Below, in pieces: positions 50,183 to 59,054 of a stretch of 64,000 bases of DNA. Where the stretch lies: the NCBI GenBank assembly GCA_035540495.1, contig DATLGL010000061.1, positions 1-64,000 of the forward strand. The letters are read 5' to 3'. Positions within the stretch are counted from its first letter, which is position 1, and every line of letters starts with the position of its first letter. The notes beneath the pieces are model-generated. The model worked only from the letters and a program-made list of their open reading frames with translations. It had not been told where the DNA came from and searched no databases. Source of the stretch: DASVEG01 sp035540495 (GTDB taxonomy: Bacteria > Actinomycetota > Acidimicrobiia > Acidimicrobiales > CADCTF01). The translations under genes and the position numbers were made by a program.

Positions 50183-51135
50183 CAGCGAACCCCGCCTGCA
50201 TCGACGACCACGACCCGCACTGCACCCGCGGGCGGATGTCCCACAGAACCTGGCACGGCGCGAGCGAGCCGGCGACCGATCTCGGCGCGTGAGTCGACGG
50301 CAGCGACGACCGGTCCGTCGGGCTCCGCAGTCATCAACGTCACCGGGATCCCGGCATCGAGCGCGCCCACGGCAACCCCTGCGCCCCACGCTGCGACGGC
50401 CTCGGCCTGCTCGCCGCCCACCGACAGGTCGACGGCGAGGGTCAACGGGGGCGCCGCAGCCGCTTCGAGCTCCTTGACCATCAGGTCGCCATGGCGGGCC
50501 GACGCTGCCCAGTGAACCGTCTTGATCGGGTCGCCCGGCCGGTATTCGCGAGCACCTCGCACGAGGTCGTCACCAGGATGCGGCGCCGATCGCGACTCGT
50601 GGCCGGTCGGTCCGGCGCCGGCAGGAGGTGGCACCCGCATGTCGGCCGGCGACGGCCCGACCTCCAGCGCGCGATCGAGCGGGCAGAGGTACGACCGGCG
50701 CCACCAGAGCAATCCGAGCGGCGCGGCGCAGCGCACGTGCACGGCGACCGCGTCATAGATGCCGCGCCGTTGCGGGACGATCGTCAGCCATCCCTCGGCA
50801 GGCGACGCCGCGGCCGACCACTCGCCGCCGAGGCCGACCTTGACCAGCACCCGGCTGCGGGTGCCGCTCAACGTGAGACGAACCCGGAGGGGCGCGCCGA
50901 CGGTGGCGTCGCGCGCAGCGGACAATCCGACCCGCAGACGGAACAACGGGGCTGCGGGCAGCACGACGGCGAGCGCGACCACCGCGCCGAGTCCAGCGAG
51001 GATCACGATCAACCAGCCGGAGCCCGTCGTCTTCGCGATCCCGAAGAGCGCAGCCGACACGGCGGCGAGCGCGAGCGCAGGCTTGGTGACCGCAGCCGGA
51101 CGTGGCACGCCACGCCGGGCCGGCACGACGCCCAC
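50179..51135 (-). CDS. DUF58 (VWA-like) protein
   Basis: A 318-residue protein with two N-terminal helices (LALAAVSAALFGIAKTTG and LIVILAGLGAVVALAVVLPA), an outer strand-rich region and the DUF58 signature REYRPGDPIKTVHWAASARH followed by GDLMVKELE. DUF58 proteins form an adaptor between MoxR ATPases and their membrane clients. The GTG lies 1 nt after the moxR stop and the stop overlaps the transglutaminase start. Confidence 0.9.
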   Translation of the reverse strand: MGVVPARRGVPRPAAVTKPALALAAVSAALFGIAKTTGSGWLIVILAGLGAVVALAVVLPAAPLFRLRVGLSAARDATVGAPLRVRLTLSGTRSRVLVKVGLGGEWSAAASPAEGWLTIVPQRRGIYDAVAVHVRCAAPLGLLWWRRSYLCPLDRALEVGPSPADMRVPPPAGAGPTGHESRSAPHPGDDLVRGAREYRPGDPIKTVHWAASARHGDLMVKELEAAAAPPLTLAVDLSVGGEQAEAVAAWGAGVAVGALDAGIPVTLMTAEPDGPVVAAVDSRAEIGRRLARAVPGSVGHPPAGAVRVVVVDAGGVRW

Positions 51136-51136
51136 G

Positions 51137-52129
51137 TCAGCCTCTCGGTACGGGGACCGACTCGAGGATGCGGCGCACGATCCCTGCCGCAGCCTGCACG
51201 TCGGCTCCGGCGCCGCCCGAGACGATCACTCGATGGGCCAGCGCGGGCACTGCGACGGCCTGCACGTCGCCCGGGGTGACGAAGTGGCGCCCGCTCATCG
51301 CTGCCACGGCCTTGGCCAGATGCAGCAACGAGATGCTCCCGCGCGGGCTGCAACCGAGAGCGACGTCCGGGTGCTCACGTGTCGCCGCCGCCAAGTCGAT
51401 CACGTAGTCGGCGACGGCGGGCGCGCAGTAGACCGTGCGCACCGCGTGCTCCGCCGCACTGAGCGCCTCGGGCGACGACACGGCCCGCAACATGTCGAGC
51501 GAGTCGACGCCGCCTGATCCGAGCAGCAGCTCCCGCTCGGCCACTCGGTGAGGTGCGCCGAGCTCGAGGACGAGGCCGAAGCGGTCGCGCTGGCCCTCGA
51601 CGAGCGGGAACGTGCCGGCATGTTCGATCGGGTTCTGCGTCGCGACGACGAAGAACGGCTCGGGCAGGTCGTAGGTCGTACCGTCGACGGTGACCTGGCG
51701 CTCCTCCATCGCTTCGAGCAGCGCCGACTGCGTCCGCGGCGTCGCCCGGTTGATCTCGTCGAACAGCACGACGTTGGCGAACAGCGGCCCGGCCCGGAAC
51801 TCCCACTCCTCGCTCGCCTTGTGGAACACCGACACGCCGGTGAGCTCCGACGGAAGGAGGTCGGGCGTCCCCTGCACCCGGCGGAACGCACCGCCGACGC
51901 TGCGGGCGATCGCCTTCGCGAGGAGCGTCTTCCCGACGCCGGGCACGTCTTCGAGGAGGAGGTGGTGGCCGGAGAGCAGCGCCACGACCGTGAGCCGGAG
52001 CACCTCGGACTTCCCCTTGATCACCCGCCCGAGGTTCTCGAGGAGTGCGTTCCCGAGGTCAGCAGCGGCGAGAAGAGCGGGGGAAGGTGCGGACGCGGTC
52101 GACGCCGCCTCCGTCGCCGGGAGAGTCAC
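51137..52129 (-). CDS. moxR: MoxR family AAA+ ATPase
   Basis: A 330-residue chaperone-like AAA+ ATPase. Walker A is LLEDVPGVGKTLLAKAIA, Walker B VVLFDEINRATPRTQSALLE, sensor 1 FFVVATQNPIEHAGTFPLVE, and the arginine finger region EGQRDRFGLVLELG. It heads the operon moxR - DUF58 - tgpA - phosphotransferase - small membrane protein, where it is expected to activate or mature the membrane partners. GTG start; a GATACT hexamer 6 nt upstream may be its -10. Confidence 0.93.
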   Translation of the reverse strand: MTLPATEAASTASAPSPALLAAADLGNALLENLGRVIKGKSEVLRLTVVALLSGHHLLLEDVPGVGKTLLAKAIARSVGGAFRRVQGTPDLLPSELTGVSVFHKASEEWEFRAGPLFANVVLFDEINRATPRTQSALLEAMEERQVTVDGTTYDLPEPFFVVATQNPIEHAGTFPLVEGQRDRFGLVLELGAPHRVAERELLLGSGGVDSLDMLRAVSSPEALSAAEHAVRTVYCAPAVADYVIDLAAATREHPDVALGCSPRGSISLLHLAKAVAAMSGRHFVTPGDVQAVAVPALAHRVIVSGGAGADVQAAAGIVRRILESVPVPRG

Positions 52130-52190
52130 CCGTCCAGTATCGACCTCCGAGTGCCGTACTTGAAGCCGCGCGGTCCACTTCGCGCCGGTA

Positions 52191-53102
52191 TCAGCCGAGT
52201 CGCGGCAGTTCCTGGACGAGGGTGAGCGTGGGCGCGAACAGGTCGCCGTCCGCGGCCACCCTCCGCAACACGTCCTGTGCCTCGAAGCGGAGCGAGTCGG
52301 GATCGTTCCGGCCGGCGTCGACCTCGTCCCACGTCACGGGCGTCGACACCGTCGGCTGCTCGCGGGCGCGCAACGAGTACACGCCGGAGGTCGTCTTGTG
52401 CTCGTCGTTCTGGCTCCAGTCGACGAGGATCTTCCCGACCCGCAGATCCTTGGCCATGTTCGACACCACGAGCTCGGGCAGCTGCTTCTCGAGGAGCTGC
52501 GCGACCGCGAGGGCGAAGTGCTTCGTACCGGTCCCCCGCTCCTCGTACGTGACGTCGGGGTGGTTGAGCGGGACGTACACCTGCAAGCCCTTGGAGCCGC
52601 TCGTCTTCGGGAACGACGCCATGCCGAGGTGGTCGAAGAGCTCCTTGAGGTACATGCCGACCTCGCAGCACTCCTTCATCGCCGCCGGCGCGCCAGGGTC
52701 GAGGTCGAACACGACCATCGTCGGCCGGTCGATCTTCTCGCCGAGCGAGAGCGACGGATGGAGCTCGATCGCCGCGAGGTTCGCAGTCCACACGAGCGTC
52801 GCCGCCGAGTTGATGAGGGTGAAGTTGATGTTCCGGTCGTTGTGCCGGCTGTAGATCGGGACCGTCTCGACCCAGTCGGGCCGGTGTTGCGGCGCGTTCT
52901 TCTCGAAGAAGAACTTCTCGTCGACGCCGTTCGGATACCGCTTCAACGTCATCGGCCGGCCGCGGTAGTGCGGCACCGCCACCGGAGCGATCCGCGCGTA
53001 GTAGTCGATGACCTCGCCCTTGGTGAACCCCGTCGCGGGATAGAGGACCTTGTCGAGGTTCGACAGCTTCAGTTGGTGGCCGTCGATCTCGACGAGGGGC
53101 AC
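52191..53102 (-). CDS. LigD polymerase-domain protein (NHEJ primase-polymerase)
   Basis: A 303-residue stand-alone AEP-type polymerase related to the polymerase domain of LigD, which fills ends during non-homologous end joining. Motifs: LSNLDKVLYPATGFTKGEVI, LKRYPNGVDEKFFFEKNAPQ, the catalytic pair in MVVFDLDPGAPA (D-x-D), SGSKGLQVYVPL and ILVDWSQNDEHKTT. It lacks the ligase and phosphoesterase domains of full LigD, so a separate ligase is needed. It is 20 nt downstream of Ku on the same strand, an obvious functional pair. Confidence 0.92.
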   Translation of the reverse strand: MPLVEIDGHQLKLSNLDKVLYPATGFTKGEVIDYYARIAPVAVPHYRGRPMTLKRYPNGVDEKFFFEKNAPQHRPDWVETVPIYSRHNDRNINFTLINSAATLVWTANLAAIELHPSLSLGEKIDRPTMVVFDLDPGAPAAMKECCEVGMYLKELFDHLGMASFPKTSGSKGLQVYVPLNHPDVTYEERGTGTKHFALAVAQLLEKQLPELVVSNMAKDLRVGKILVDWSQNDEHKTTSGVYSLRAREQPTVSTPVTWDEVDAGRNDPDSLRFEAQDVLRRVAADGDLFAPTLTLVQELPRLG

Positions 53103-53122
53103 CCGCCGGTTCTACCCGACGG

Positions 53123-53935
53123 TCAGCCTTCGGCGGACGCGGCGGCCTTCCGGGCTTCCTTGGCCGCGGCGACGCTGGCTTCGAGCGCGGCGAGCAGGTC
53201 GACCACCTTCGTCGGCTCCGCTTCGGCGACGGGCGCCACGACCACCTCGCCCGCGGCCTTGCGCTCGATGAGCTCCATCACCTTCTCGCGGTACTCGTCG
53301 GCGAACTTCTCGGGTTCGAAGTCGTCGACCGTGAGCGAGTCGACCAGCTGTGCGGCCATCTTCAGCTCGCGCTCGGAGACCTCGACGTCGTCGGCCGTCG
53401 GGATGTCGAGCTCCTTCGGCGAGATGACCTCGTCCGCGTAGAGCATCGTCGAGACCACGAGGACGCCGTCGACCACTCGCAGCGCCGCGAGGTACTGCTT
53501 CGTCCGCATGACGAAACGAGCGATCGCGACCTTCTCGCTCTCGGCCAGAGCCTCCGCCAGCAGGCGGTAGGCCTTCGCCGACCGCTCGTCGGGAACGAGG
53601 TAGTACGCCTTCTCGAAGTAGATCGGGTCGATCTGATCGAGGTGCACGAACTCCTCGATGTCGATCGTGTGCGTCGCCTTCGGATCGAACTCCTCGAGCT
53701 CACGCGGCTCGATCACGACGTACTGGTCAGGCGCGATCTCGTAGCCCTTCACGATCTCGTCGAAGGGAACCTCGATGCCCTCCGCCTCGCAGAACCGCTT
53801 CTGGCGGATGCGGCTGTTGTCCGGCGCGTGCAGCTGGTTGAAGCGGACGTCCTTCGGTGACTGCGCGGTGAACATGCGGACGGGCACGTTCACGAGGCCG
53901 AAGCTGATCGAACCGTTCCAGATGGGGCGAGGCAT
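53123..53935 (-). CDS. ku: Ku protein
   Basis: A 270-residue bacterial Ku that rings DNA ends as a homodimer and recruits end-joining enzymes. Family features: PIWNGSISFGLVNVPVRMFT at the start, FNQLHAPDNSRIRQKRFCEA, DLDQIDPIYFEKAYYLVPDE-like core (VHLDQIDPIYFEKAYYLVP) and DDFEPEKFADEYREKVMELI. The C-terminus is a short Ala/Lys tail. ATG 53935 is preceded by GAGAGGA. Followed by the LigD-type polymerase. Confidence 0.95.
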   Translation of the reverse strand: MPRPIWNGSISFGLVNVPVRMFTAQSPKDVRFNQLHAPDNSRIRQKRFCEAEGIEVPFDEIVKGYEIAPDQYVVIEPRELEEFDPKATHTIDIEEFVHLDQIDPIYFEKAYYLVPDERSAKAYRLLAEALAESEKVAIARFVMRTKQYLAALRVVDGVLVVSTMLYADEVISPKELDIPTADDVEVSERELKMAAQLVDSLTVDDFEPEKFADEYREKVMELIERKAAGEVVVAPVAEAEPTKVVDLLAALEASVAAAKEARKAAASAEG

Positions 53936-53978
53936 GGGGAAGTCCTCTCAGGAGGGAGGCGTAGCCCCGCATTCTCTC

Positions 53979-55523
53979 CTATTCGCCGGATCCGTGCGGC
54001 TCGAGATCGTGGAGTGCCGGGCCCTGGATCACCTTGCCGCCGCAGGTGTAGCGAGAGCCGTGGCACGGGCAGTCCCAAGACTTCTCTGCGGTGTTCCAGC
54101 AGACGAGGCAGCCCATGTGGGTGCAGACCGGCGAGACCGCGGTCAGCGTGCCGTCTTCGGCCCGGAACGCCGCCACCTTCTCGCCGTCGAGGGAGACGAT
54201 GCCTCCCTCGCCTGGAGCGAGCGTGTCGGCCGACGGCGGGTTCATCGTCTTGAGCCGGTCGCCTGCGAGGTGCCCGCCGACGGCGTCGACGTTCTCCTTC
54301 ACGAACTCCTTCGACGTGATGGTGCTCTTGATCCGGGTGGCGTCGTACGCGGCGAGCCACGGGTTCTCGATGCCGTCGACGATGTCGGCGAGGATGCGAC
54401 CCGCAGCGGTGCCGTTCGTCATCCCCCACTTCTGGAAGCCGGTGGCGACGAGCACGTTCGACCCGGGGAGCTGGCGACCGACGAACGGGGTGCCGTCGAC
54501 CGGGACGTAGTCCTGGGCCGACCATCGGTGCTCGATCGAGGCGATCGGGAAGTACTCGCGCGCCCAGCTCTCGAGAGACGAGTAGCGCTCGCGCGTGTCG
54601 GGATCCTGGCCCGTCTTGTGGCCCTCGCCGCCGAGGATGAGCACCTCGTCGCCGAGCGCGCTGCGGACGGAGCGGCTCGAGGAGTCCTTGCTGAGGTACA
54701 TGCCCTTCGGCGTGGGCGCGCCCTCTTCGAGGCGGACCGCCATCGCGTACGAGCGGGTCGGGTGGGCCTTCGCGAAGAAGCCCCCTCGATCGAGGAACGG
54801 GAGGTGGGTCGCAAGCACCACGAACCGGGCCGCGAGGTCGCCGTGCTCGGTGCGGACGATCGACGGGTCGTCGCCGCGCTCGGCGTCGACGTCGAGCACT
54901 CGCGTGTCCTCGTGCACCTTTCCGCCGAGCTGGGTGATCGCGGCGGCGACCCCGATGCAGTAGTCGCGGGGATGGAACTGAGCCTGGTTCGCGAACCTCA
55001 CCGCGCCGAACACGTCGTAGGGCAGGTCGGTCTCGGTGGTGTAGCTCGCGGGAAGGCCGAGGCGTGACGCCGTCTGCGCCTCCGATTCGATCTGGCGGAG
55101 CTTGTCGGACTCGGTCGTGTAGGTGAACGCGTCACGACGTTGGAAGTCGCAGTCGATGCGGTACGTCTCGACCCACGCCGCCACCTGCGCGATCGCTGCC
55201 TCGTTGGCCTCGCCGTAGAGCTGGGCGACGTCGTCGCCTCGGTTCTCGGCGAGATCGGCGTACTGGAGCCCGTGGAGGCTCGTCACCTTGGCGGTGGTGT
55301 AGCCGGTGACGCCGCTGCAGATCCTGCCGGCCTCGAGCACGACCACCTTCGCTCCGCGCTCGGCCAGCGTCAGGGCTGTCGAGAGGCCGGTGATGCCGCC
55401 ACCGACGACGACCACGTCGACCTCCGGAACCTGGTCGCCGACCGTCGTGTACGGCAGGTACAGCCGATCATCGGTCGTCGTCGCGACCCACACCGATCGG
55501 TTCGTCTCGAACAGGGTTCCCAT
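53979..55523 (-). CDS. FAD-dependent oxidoreductase fused to a Rieske [2Fe-2S] domain
   Basis: A 514-residue fusion. The N-terminal DAO-type FAD domain has VDVVVVGGGITGLSTALTLA and GTPFVGRQLPGSNVLVATGF; the last 100 residues are a Rieske domain with CTHMGCLVCWN and CPCHGSRYTCGG (C-x-H-x16-C-x-x-H pattern). Related proteins oxidise glycine- or betaine-like amines or reduce other partners, but the substrate here is not clear. ATG 55523; TAGCAC 6 nt upstream resembles the leaderless -10 except for its last base. It sits between Ku and nurA. Confidence 0.88.
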   Translation of the reverse strand: MGTLFETNRSVWVATTTDDRLYLPYTTVGDQVPEVDVVVVGGGITGLSTALTLAERGAKVVVLEAGRICSGVTGYTTAKVTSLHGLQYADLAENRGDDVAQLYGEANEAAIAQVAAWVETYRIDCDFQRRDAFTYTTESDKLRQIESEAQTASRLGLPASYTTETDLPYDVFGAVRFANQAQFHPRDYCIGVAAAITQLGGKVHEDTRVLDVDAERGDDPSIVRTEHGDLAARFVVLATHLPFLDRGGFFAKAHPTRSYAMAVRLEEGAPTPKGMYLSKDSSSRSVRSALGDEVLILGGEGHKTGQDPDTRERYSSLESWAREYFPIASIEHRWSAQDYVPVDGTPFVGRQLPGSNVLVATGFQKWGMTNGTAAGRILADIVDGIENPWLAAYDATRIKSTITSKEFVKENVDAVGGHLAGDRLKTMNPPSADTLAPGEGGIVSLDGEKVAAFRAEDGTLTAVSPVCTHMGCLVCWNTAEKSWDCPCHGSRYTCGGKVIQGPALHDLEPHGSGE

Positions 55524-55574
55524 GTGGCGGTGCTACCCCGAGGTCCGCCGAAGGTGTCACACCCGGATGCCACC

Positions 55575-56582
55575 ATGGCAGTCGTGACCACGATCCCGCT
55601 CGAGGCGCCCGACACGGTCGAAGCTGCGGCCTCGCGGCTGGCGACCCTGCTCACCGGCTCTGGCACCACCATGTCCGACGCCGGCGGCTCGGGCGATCTG
55701 CAGTTCGAGCCCGTGCTCTCGCTCCGATCGCTGGTTCGCACCGTGGCTCCGGCGGAGGCGTGGGCGGTCGACGGCGGCCAGATCACCGTCGCCGATGCAC
55801 GTTGCATCTCGGTGCTCGCCACCCGCGCGGCCCGCGTCCGGTTCCGCAACGGACGCTGCGACCTCGAAGACGAAGGCGCGGTGCGGGTGATGGTGCTCGG
55901 CACGGGCGAGAACGCCGCAGCGCGAGCGGCCTTGGCGCTCGACGTCCTTGCGGCCGACGCCTCGGTCGACGGGAACCTCGTGCGCGACCGGTGGGAGTGG
56001 GACGGTGTCCTGCGGTGCATCGACGAGGCAGAGCCTGGTGCCATCGTGCTGATCGACGGCGACCTCCAGCCCGACTGGCGCATCCCGTCGACGTTCCTCG
56101 CTGCGCTGCTCGAGTCGGCTTCGGCGCGTGGCGTCGTGCTGGCGGCGATCACGAAGCACTCGTCGCTCGCCCGCGGTGGCGCCCCTCTGCTCGGCCAACT
56201 GGAGCTGGAGGCCGCGGCGCTCTACGGGTCGAGGGCGATGTGGTGGTCGGCGATCGGCCGGGTGCGCGGCGACGTCGGCCCCGGGATCCAGGTCGTGGCC
56301 GCCCGACTCGATCCCGACGCCCGCTTCGCCTTCCGCGTCGATCTGCCTGGAGACGTCGATCCCGAGCCGGTGCTCGGGGCGATCAGCGCGCTGTGCGACG
56401 ACGCCGCGTTCCCCGGGTATCCGTATCCGCTCACGGTGGCCGACCGGCTCGCCGCGTGCCCCGGGTGGCTCGCCGCCGAGGTGCGCATGCAGCTCGACGA
56501 CCACCTCGATCGCGCCGGCGTCCCGTTGGAGGTCCGTGAGCGCGCGTTCGCCGACCGACACTCGCTGATGGAGCGTGCCTGA
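55575..56582 (+). CDS. nurA: NurA-domain DNA end-resection nuclease
   Basis: A 335-residue protein with the NurA fold. The two catalytic Asp motifs are EAWAVDGGQITVADARCISV (Asp 66) and IVLIDGDLQPDW (Asp 161), and AAITKHSSLARGGAP provides the conserved Lys/Ser region near residue 195. NurA degrades the 5' strand at broken ends and works inside a HerA ring. It is immediately followed by herA (1-nt gap), the classical pair. Start: ATG 55575 is assumed; GTG 55584 is close. The sequence is diverged, so similarity searches may miss it. Confidence 0.78.
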   Translation: MAVVTTIPLEAPDTVEAAASRLATLLTGSGTTMSDAGGSGDLQFEPVLSLRSLVRTVAPAEAWAVDGGQITVADARCISVLATRAARVRFRNGRCDLEDEGAVRVMVLGTGENAAARAALALDVLAADASVDGNLVRDRWEWDGVLRCIDEAEPGAIVLIDGDLQPDWRIPSTFLAALLESASARGVVLAAITKHSSLARGGAPLLGQLELEAAALYGSRAMWWSAIGRVRGDVGPGIQVVAARLDPDARFAFRVDLPGDVDPEPVLGAISALCDDAAFPGYPYPLTVADRLAACPGWLAAEVRMQLDDHLDRAGVPLEVRERAFADRHSLMERA

Positions 56583-56583
56583 C

Positions 56584-58179
56584 ATGACCGCCACTGGTTC
56601 GACCGGATCCGCGGCGCGCGGGCGCCTCTTCGGCAAGAACGTCCTCGAGGGGGAATTCCGTGCCGCGCCCGATGAAGACCTCTTCCTCGGCGAGCTCCTG
56701 GTCGGCGTCGACGAAGCGACGGGGCGGCGCTACCTGTTCCGCATCGTCGACGTCACCTACGGCACCGAGCACCGTGAGCCGGGATGGGCCGAGCGCGTGG
56801 CGGGCACGATGCTCGCCGACGACGCCCGAGGCGAGGCAGGCGCCCACTCCCTCTACGACTCCGCCCGCCGGACCTATCGCGTCGCCGAGTGCCGTTGCCT
56901 CGGCTACCTGACGCCCGACGGCACCGAGTTCCGGAAGCCGAAGTCGCTTCCCACCCAGTTCTCGCGTGTCGTCGCACCGGAGGCCGAAGACTTCGCCTTC
57001 CTGCGCTCACGCATGGGCGACCTGCCCGTCGGTCACCTGCGCAGCGGCGAGACGGAGGTCGACTTCGAGGTCGGCATCCCGGGCGGATCGCTCGCCTCGC
57101 ACGTCGGCATCTTCGCCACGACCGGCATGGGCAAGTCGAACCTCATGCAGGTGATCGCCGGTGGCGTCATGCAGACCAACGGCCGCTACGGCCTGCTGAT
57201 CGTCGACCCTCACGGCGAGTACCGCACGTCGCTGGCGAAGCACCCGTGGGCCGGACAACGCCTGCGTACCTATGCCGCGCGCCGCCTGCCGGCGACGTCG
57301 ACGCTGCGCGTGTCGCTGGCCGAGCTCACCGTCGACGATCTCCGCACCGCCTACGAGTGGACGCGCCCGCAGGAAGAAGCGCTGTTCGAGCTCGAGCGCT
57401 TCTACGGGCGCTCCGCGGGCGAGGGCCTCGCATGGCTGCTGCCGTTCTCGCAGCTCGACGACCTCGCGCCGTTCCGGGAGATCGACCTGAACGGCCGCGT
57501 CGCCCTCAACACCCTGCAGGTGGTGCACCGGCGGGCGAGGCGGATCATGGAGCTCGAGTGCATCGCGCCCGACCCGAACGTCAGCGTCGGCTCCGCGATC
57601 CTCCGCGACCTGATGGACGGCAAGGTCGTCCTCGTCGACGTCGGCGGCCTGCAGTCGACCGAGGAGGTGCTCGTCTCGTCGTTCCTGACCCGGAAGATCC
57701 TCGAGACGTGGTCGGACGCCTACTTGAGCGATCCCGACCAGCACGAGCGGCTGCCGATCGTCGCCATCTGCCTCGAAGAGGCACAGCGCGTGCTGTCGTC
57801 GAACCGCGACCGGGAGTCGAACGTCTTTCCGAGGGTCGCTCGTGAGGGCCGGAAGTTCAAGGTCGGGCTCGTCGCCGTCACCCAGCAGCCGAAGCTGCTC
57901 GACAGCGAGCTGCTCAGCCAGTTCAACACGTTCTTCATCCTCGGCTTGGCGGACGAGAAGGACCGGAACATCCTGCGGTCGTCGTCGAAGCAAGACCTCG
58001 CCGCGCTCGGCCCGGAGATCCAGACGCTGATGCCCGGCGAGTGCCTCATCGCGAACCTGTCCGCGCCGTTCGCGCTTCCGGCCAAGGTCCACCTGTGGTC
58101 GAACGTGTGCCGCAACGTCGAGCCTCCGCCTGCGCCGCGACCGACGGCGGCCGCGAACGTGGCCGCCCTCGTCGACTGA
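56584..58179 (+). CDS. herA: HerA-type hexameric DNA translocase
   Basis: A 531-residue FtsK/HerA ATPase. The N-terminal 160 residues form a HAS-barrel-like domain (RLFGKNVLEGEFRAAPDEDL, YLFRIVDVTYGTEHREPGWA). The ATPase core has Walker A ATTGMGKSNLMQV (about 178-190), LLIVDPHGEYRTSLA, Walker B IVAICLEEAQRVL and the Arg-finger/sensor region REGRKFKVGLVAVTQQPKLL followed by GLADEKDRNILRS. HerA pumps DNA for NurA. ATG 56584 is 1 nt after the nurA stop; an in-frame GTG at 56575 would overlap nurA. Confidence 0.88.
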   Translation: MTATGSTGSAARGRLFGKNVLEGEFRAAPDEDLFLGELLVGVDEATGRRYLFRIVDVTYGTEHREPGWAERVAGTMLADDARGEAGAHSLYDSARRTYRVAECRCLGYLTPDGTEFRKPKSLPTQFSRVVAPEAEDFAFLRSRMGDLPVGHLRSGETEVDFEVGIPGGSLASHVGIFATTGMGKSNLMQVIAGGVMQTNGRYGLLIVDPHGEYRTSLAKHPWAGQRLRTYAARRLPATSTLRVSLAELTVDDLRTAYEWTRPQEEALFELERFYGRSAGEGLAWLLPFSQLDDLAPFREIDLNGRVALNTLQVVHRRARRIMELECIAPDPNVSVGSAILRDLMDGKVVLVDVGGLQSTEEVLVSSFLTRKILETWSDAYLSDPDQHERLPIVAICLEEAQRVLSSNRDRESNVFPRVAREGRKFKVGLVAVTQQPKLLDSELLSQFNTFFILGLADEKDRNILRSSSKQDLAALGPEIQTLMPGECLIANLSAPFALPAKVHLWSNVCRNVEPPPAPRPTAAANVAALVD

Positions 58180-58191
58180 GGTTCTGCGAGT

Positions 58192-58992
58192 TCAGCCGGC
58201 GTCGGCCGCCGCTGCGACCGCGGAGACGCCCTTGCCTCCGGCGTCCGTCAGCGTCAGGCGGCGAGCCACGATCCGATAGGTCACGGTGCCGTTCGTGGCC
58301 GCGGTGACGGCTTCGGCGACGCGCATCTTGTCGTCGGTGCATCCCCGGAGCGTCTGCACCCGTTCGGTGATGCGGATCTGTCGGCCGTCGAGCTCGTACG
58401 TGCCGCCGAACCCGTTGCACCCGTCGTCGCCCGAGATCTTCCCGTCGTCACCGAACTCGAGATAGGCCTCCGCGCCCTGCGGCACCGACGAGGCGGCATC
58501 GCCTTCGAGGAGCGTGTCGACGACCCAGCGGGTGCCGACGAGCGGTTGGTCGGGATCGGCAACTTCCCGGTAGGTGAACACGATCGTCGTGCCTCCAGCC
58601 GTCAGGGTGAGGTGGTCGTCGTCGAGCTCCCACGTCGGCTGGGTCGTGAGAAAGCCGGTGAACCACTCGTCCTGCGCGTGCCGCTCAGGGTCGCAGCCCA
58701 TCTCGGTGCCACCGAGGTTCGTCACGACGAGCGCCTCGGCCTCGATCTCGAGCTCGCCGACGAACTGGTTGCACCCGGCGCTCGCACCGATCGTCCCGTC
58801 GTCGGAGAACGTGAGCCGCAGCTCGGTGCCCGCGACCAGCTGGCGCCCGTCGACGGCCGACGACAGGAACGTCTTGCCGATCAACGCCGATCCGGTGCCG
58901 GCCGAGCCCGGACCACCACCGCGGTCGCCTCCGTCGCCGCACGCACCGAGCACCAGCAGCGCGACGAGGACGATCCCGAAGCCGGCCCGCAT
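58192..58992 (-). CDS. Lipoprotein with two META domains
   Basis: A 266-residue lipoprotein: signal peptide FGIVLVALLVLGACGDGG with lipobox LGAC, then two META (HslJ-like) domains, seen as LTFSDDGTIGASAGCNQFVG and LEFGDDGKISGDDGCNGFGG, each followed by a strand and a Cys. META domains are small beta-barrels on the cell surface, some linked to stress or antibiotic resistance. It lies between herA and mre11 but on the other strand, with its own TAGGGT element, so it is probably not part of the repair set. Confidence 0.85.
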   Translation of the reverse strand: MRAGFGIVLVALLVLGACGDGGDRGGGPGSAGTGSALIGKTFLSSAVDGRQLVAGTELRLTFSDDGTIGASAGCNQFVGELEIEAEALVVTNLGGTEMGCDPERHAQDEWFTGFLTTQPTWELDDDHLTLTAGGTTIVFTYREVADPDQPLVGTRWVVDTLLEGDAASSVPQGAEAYLEFGDDGKISGDDGCNGFGGTYELDGRQIRITERVQTLRGCTDDKMRVAEAVTAATNGTVTYRIVARRLTLTDAGGKGVSAVAAAADAG

Positions 58993-58999
58993 CTTCTGG

Positions 59000-59005
59000 A
59001 CCCTA
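59000..59005 (-). promoter_or_regulatory. Leaderless-type -10 element of the META lipoprotein gene
   Basis: TAGGGT on the minus strand, 7 nt before the ATG at 58992. Confidence 0.6.
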
Positions 59006-59054
59006 GCGAATCACAAGCGTGTAACTTGTCCCACCCTTCGGGCACACTGGAGTC

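Noticed and set aside
55575..58179. HerA-NurA as an anti-phage defence system
   Set aside because: Defence HerA proteins pair with DUF4297, SIR2 or similar effectors. Here the partner is a NurA-type nuclease beside Mre11-Rad50, which fits chromosomal repair.
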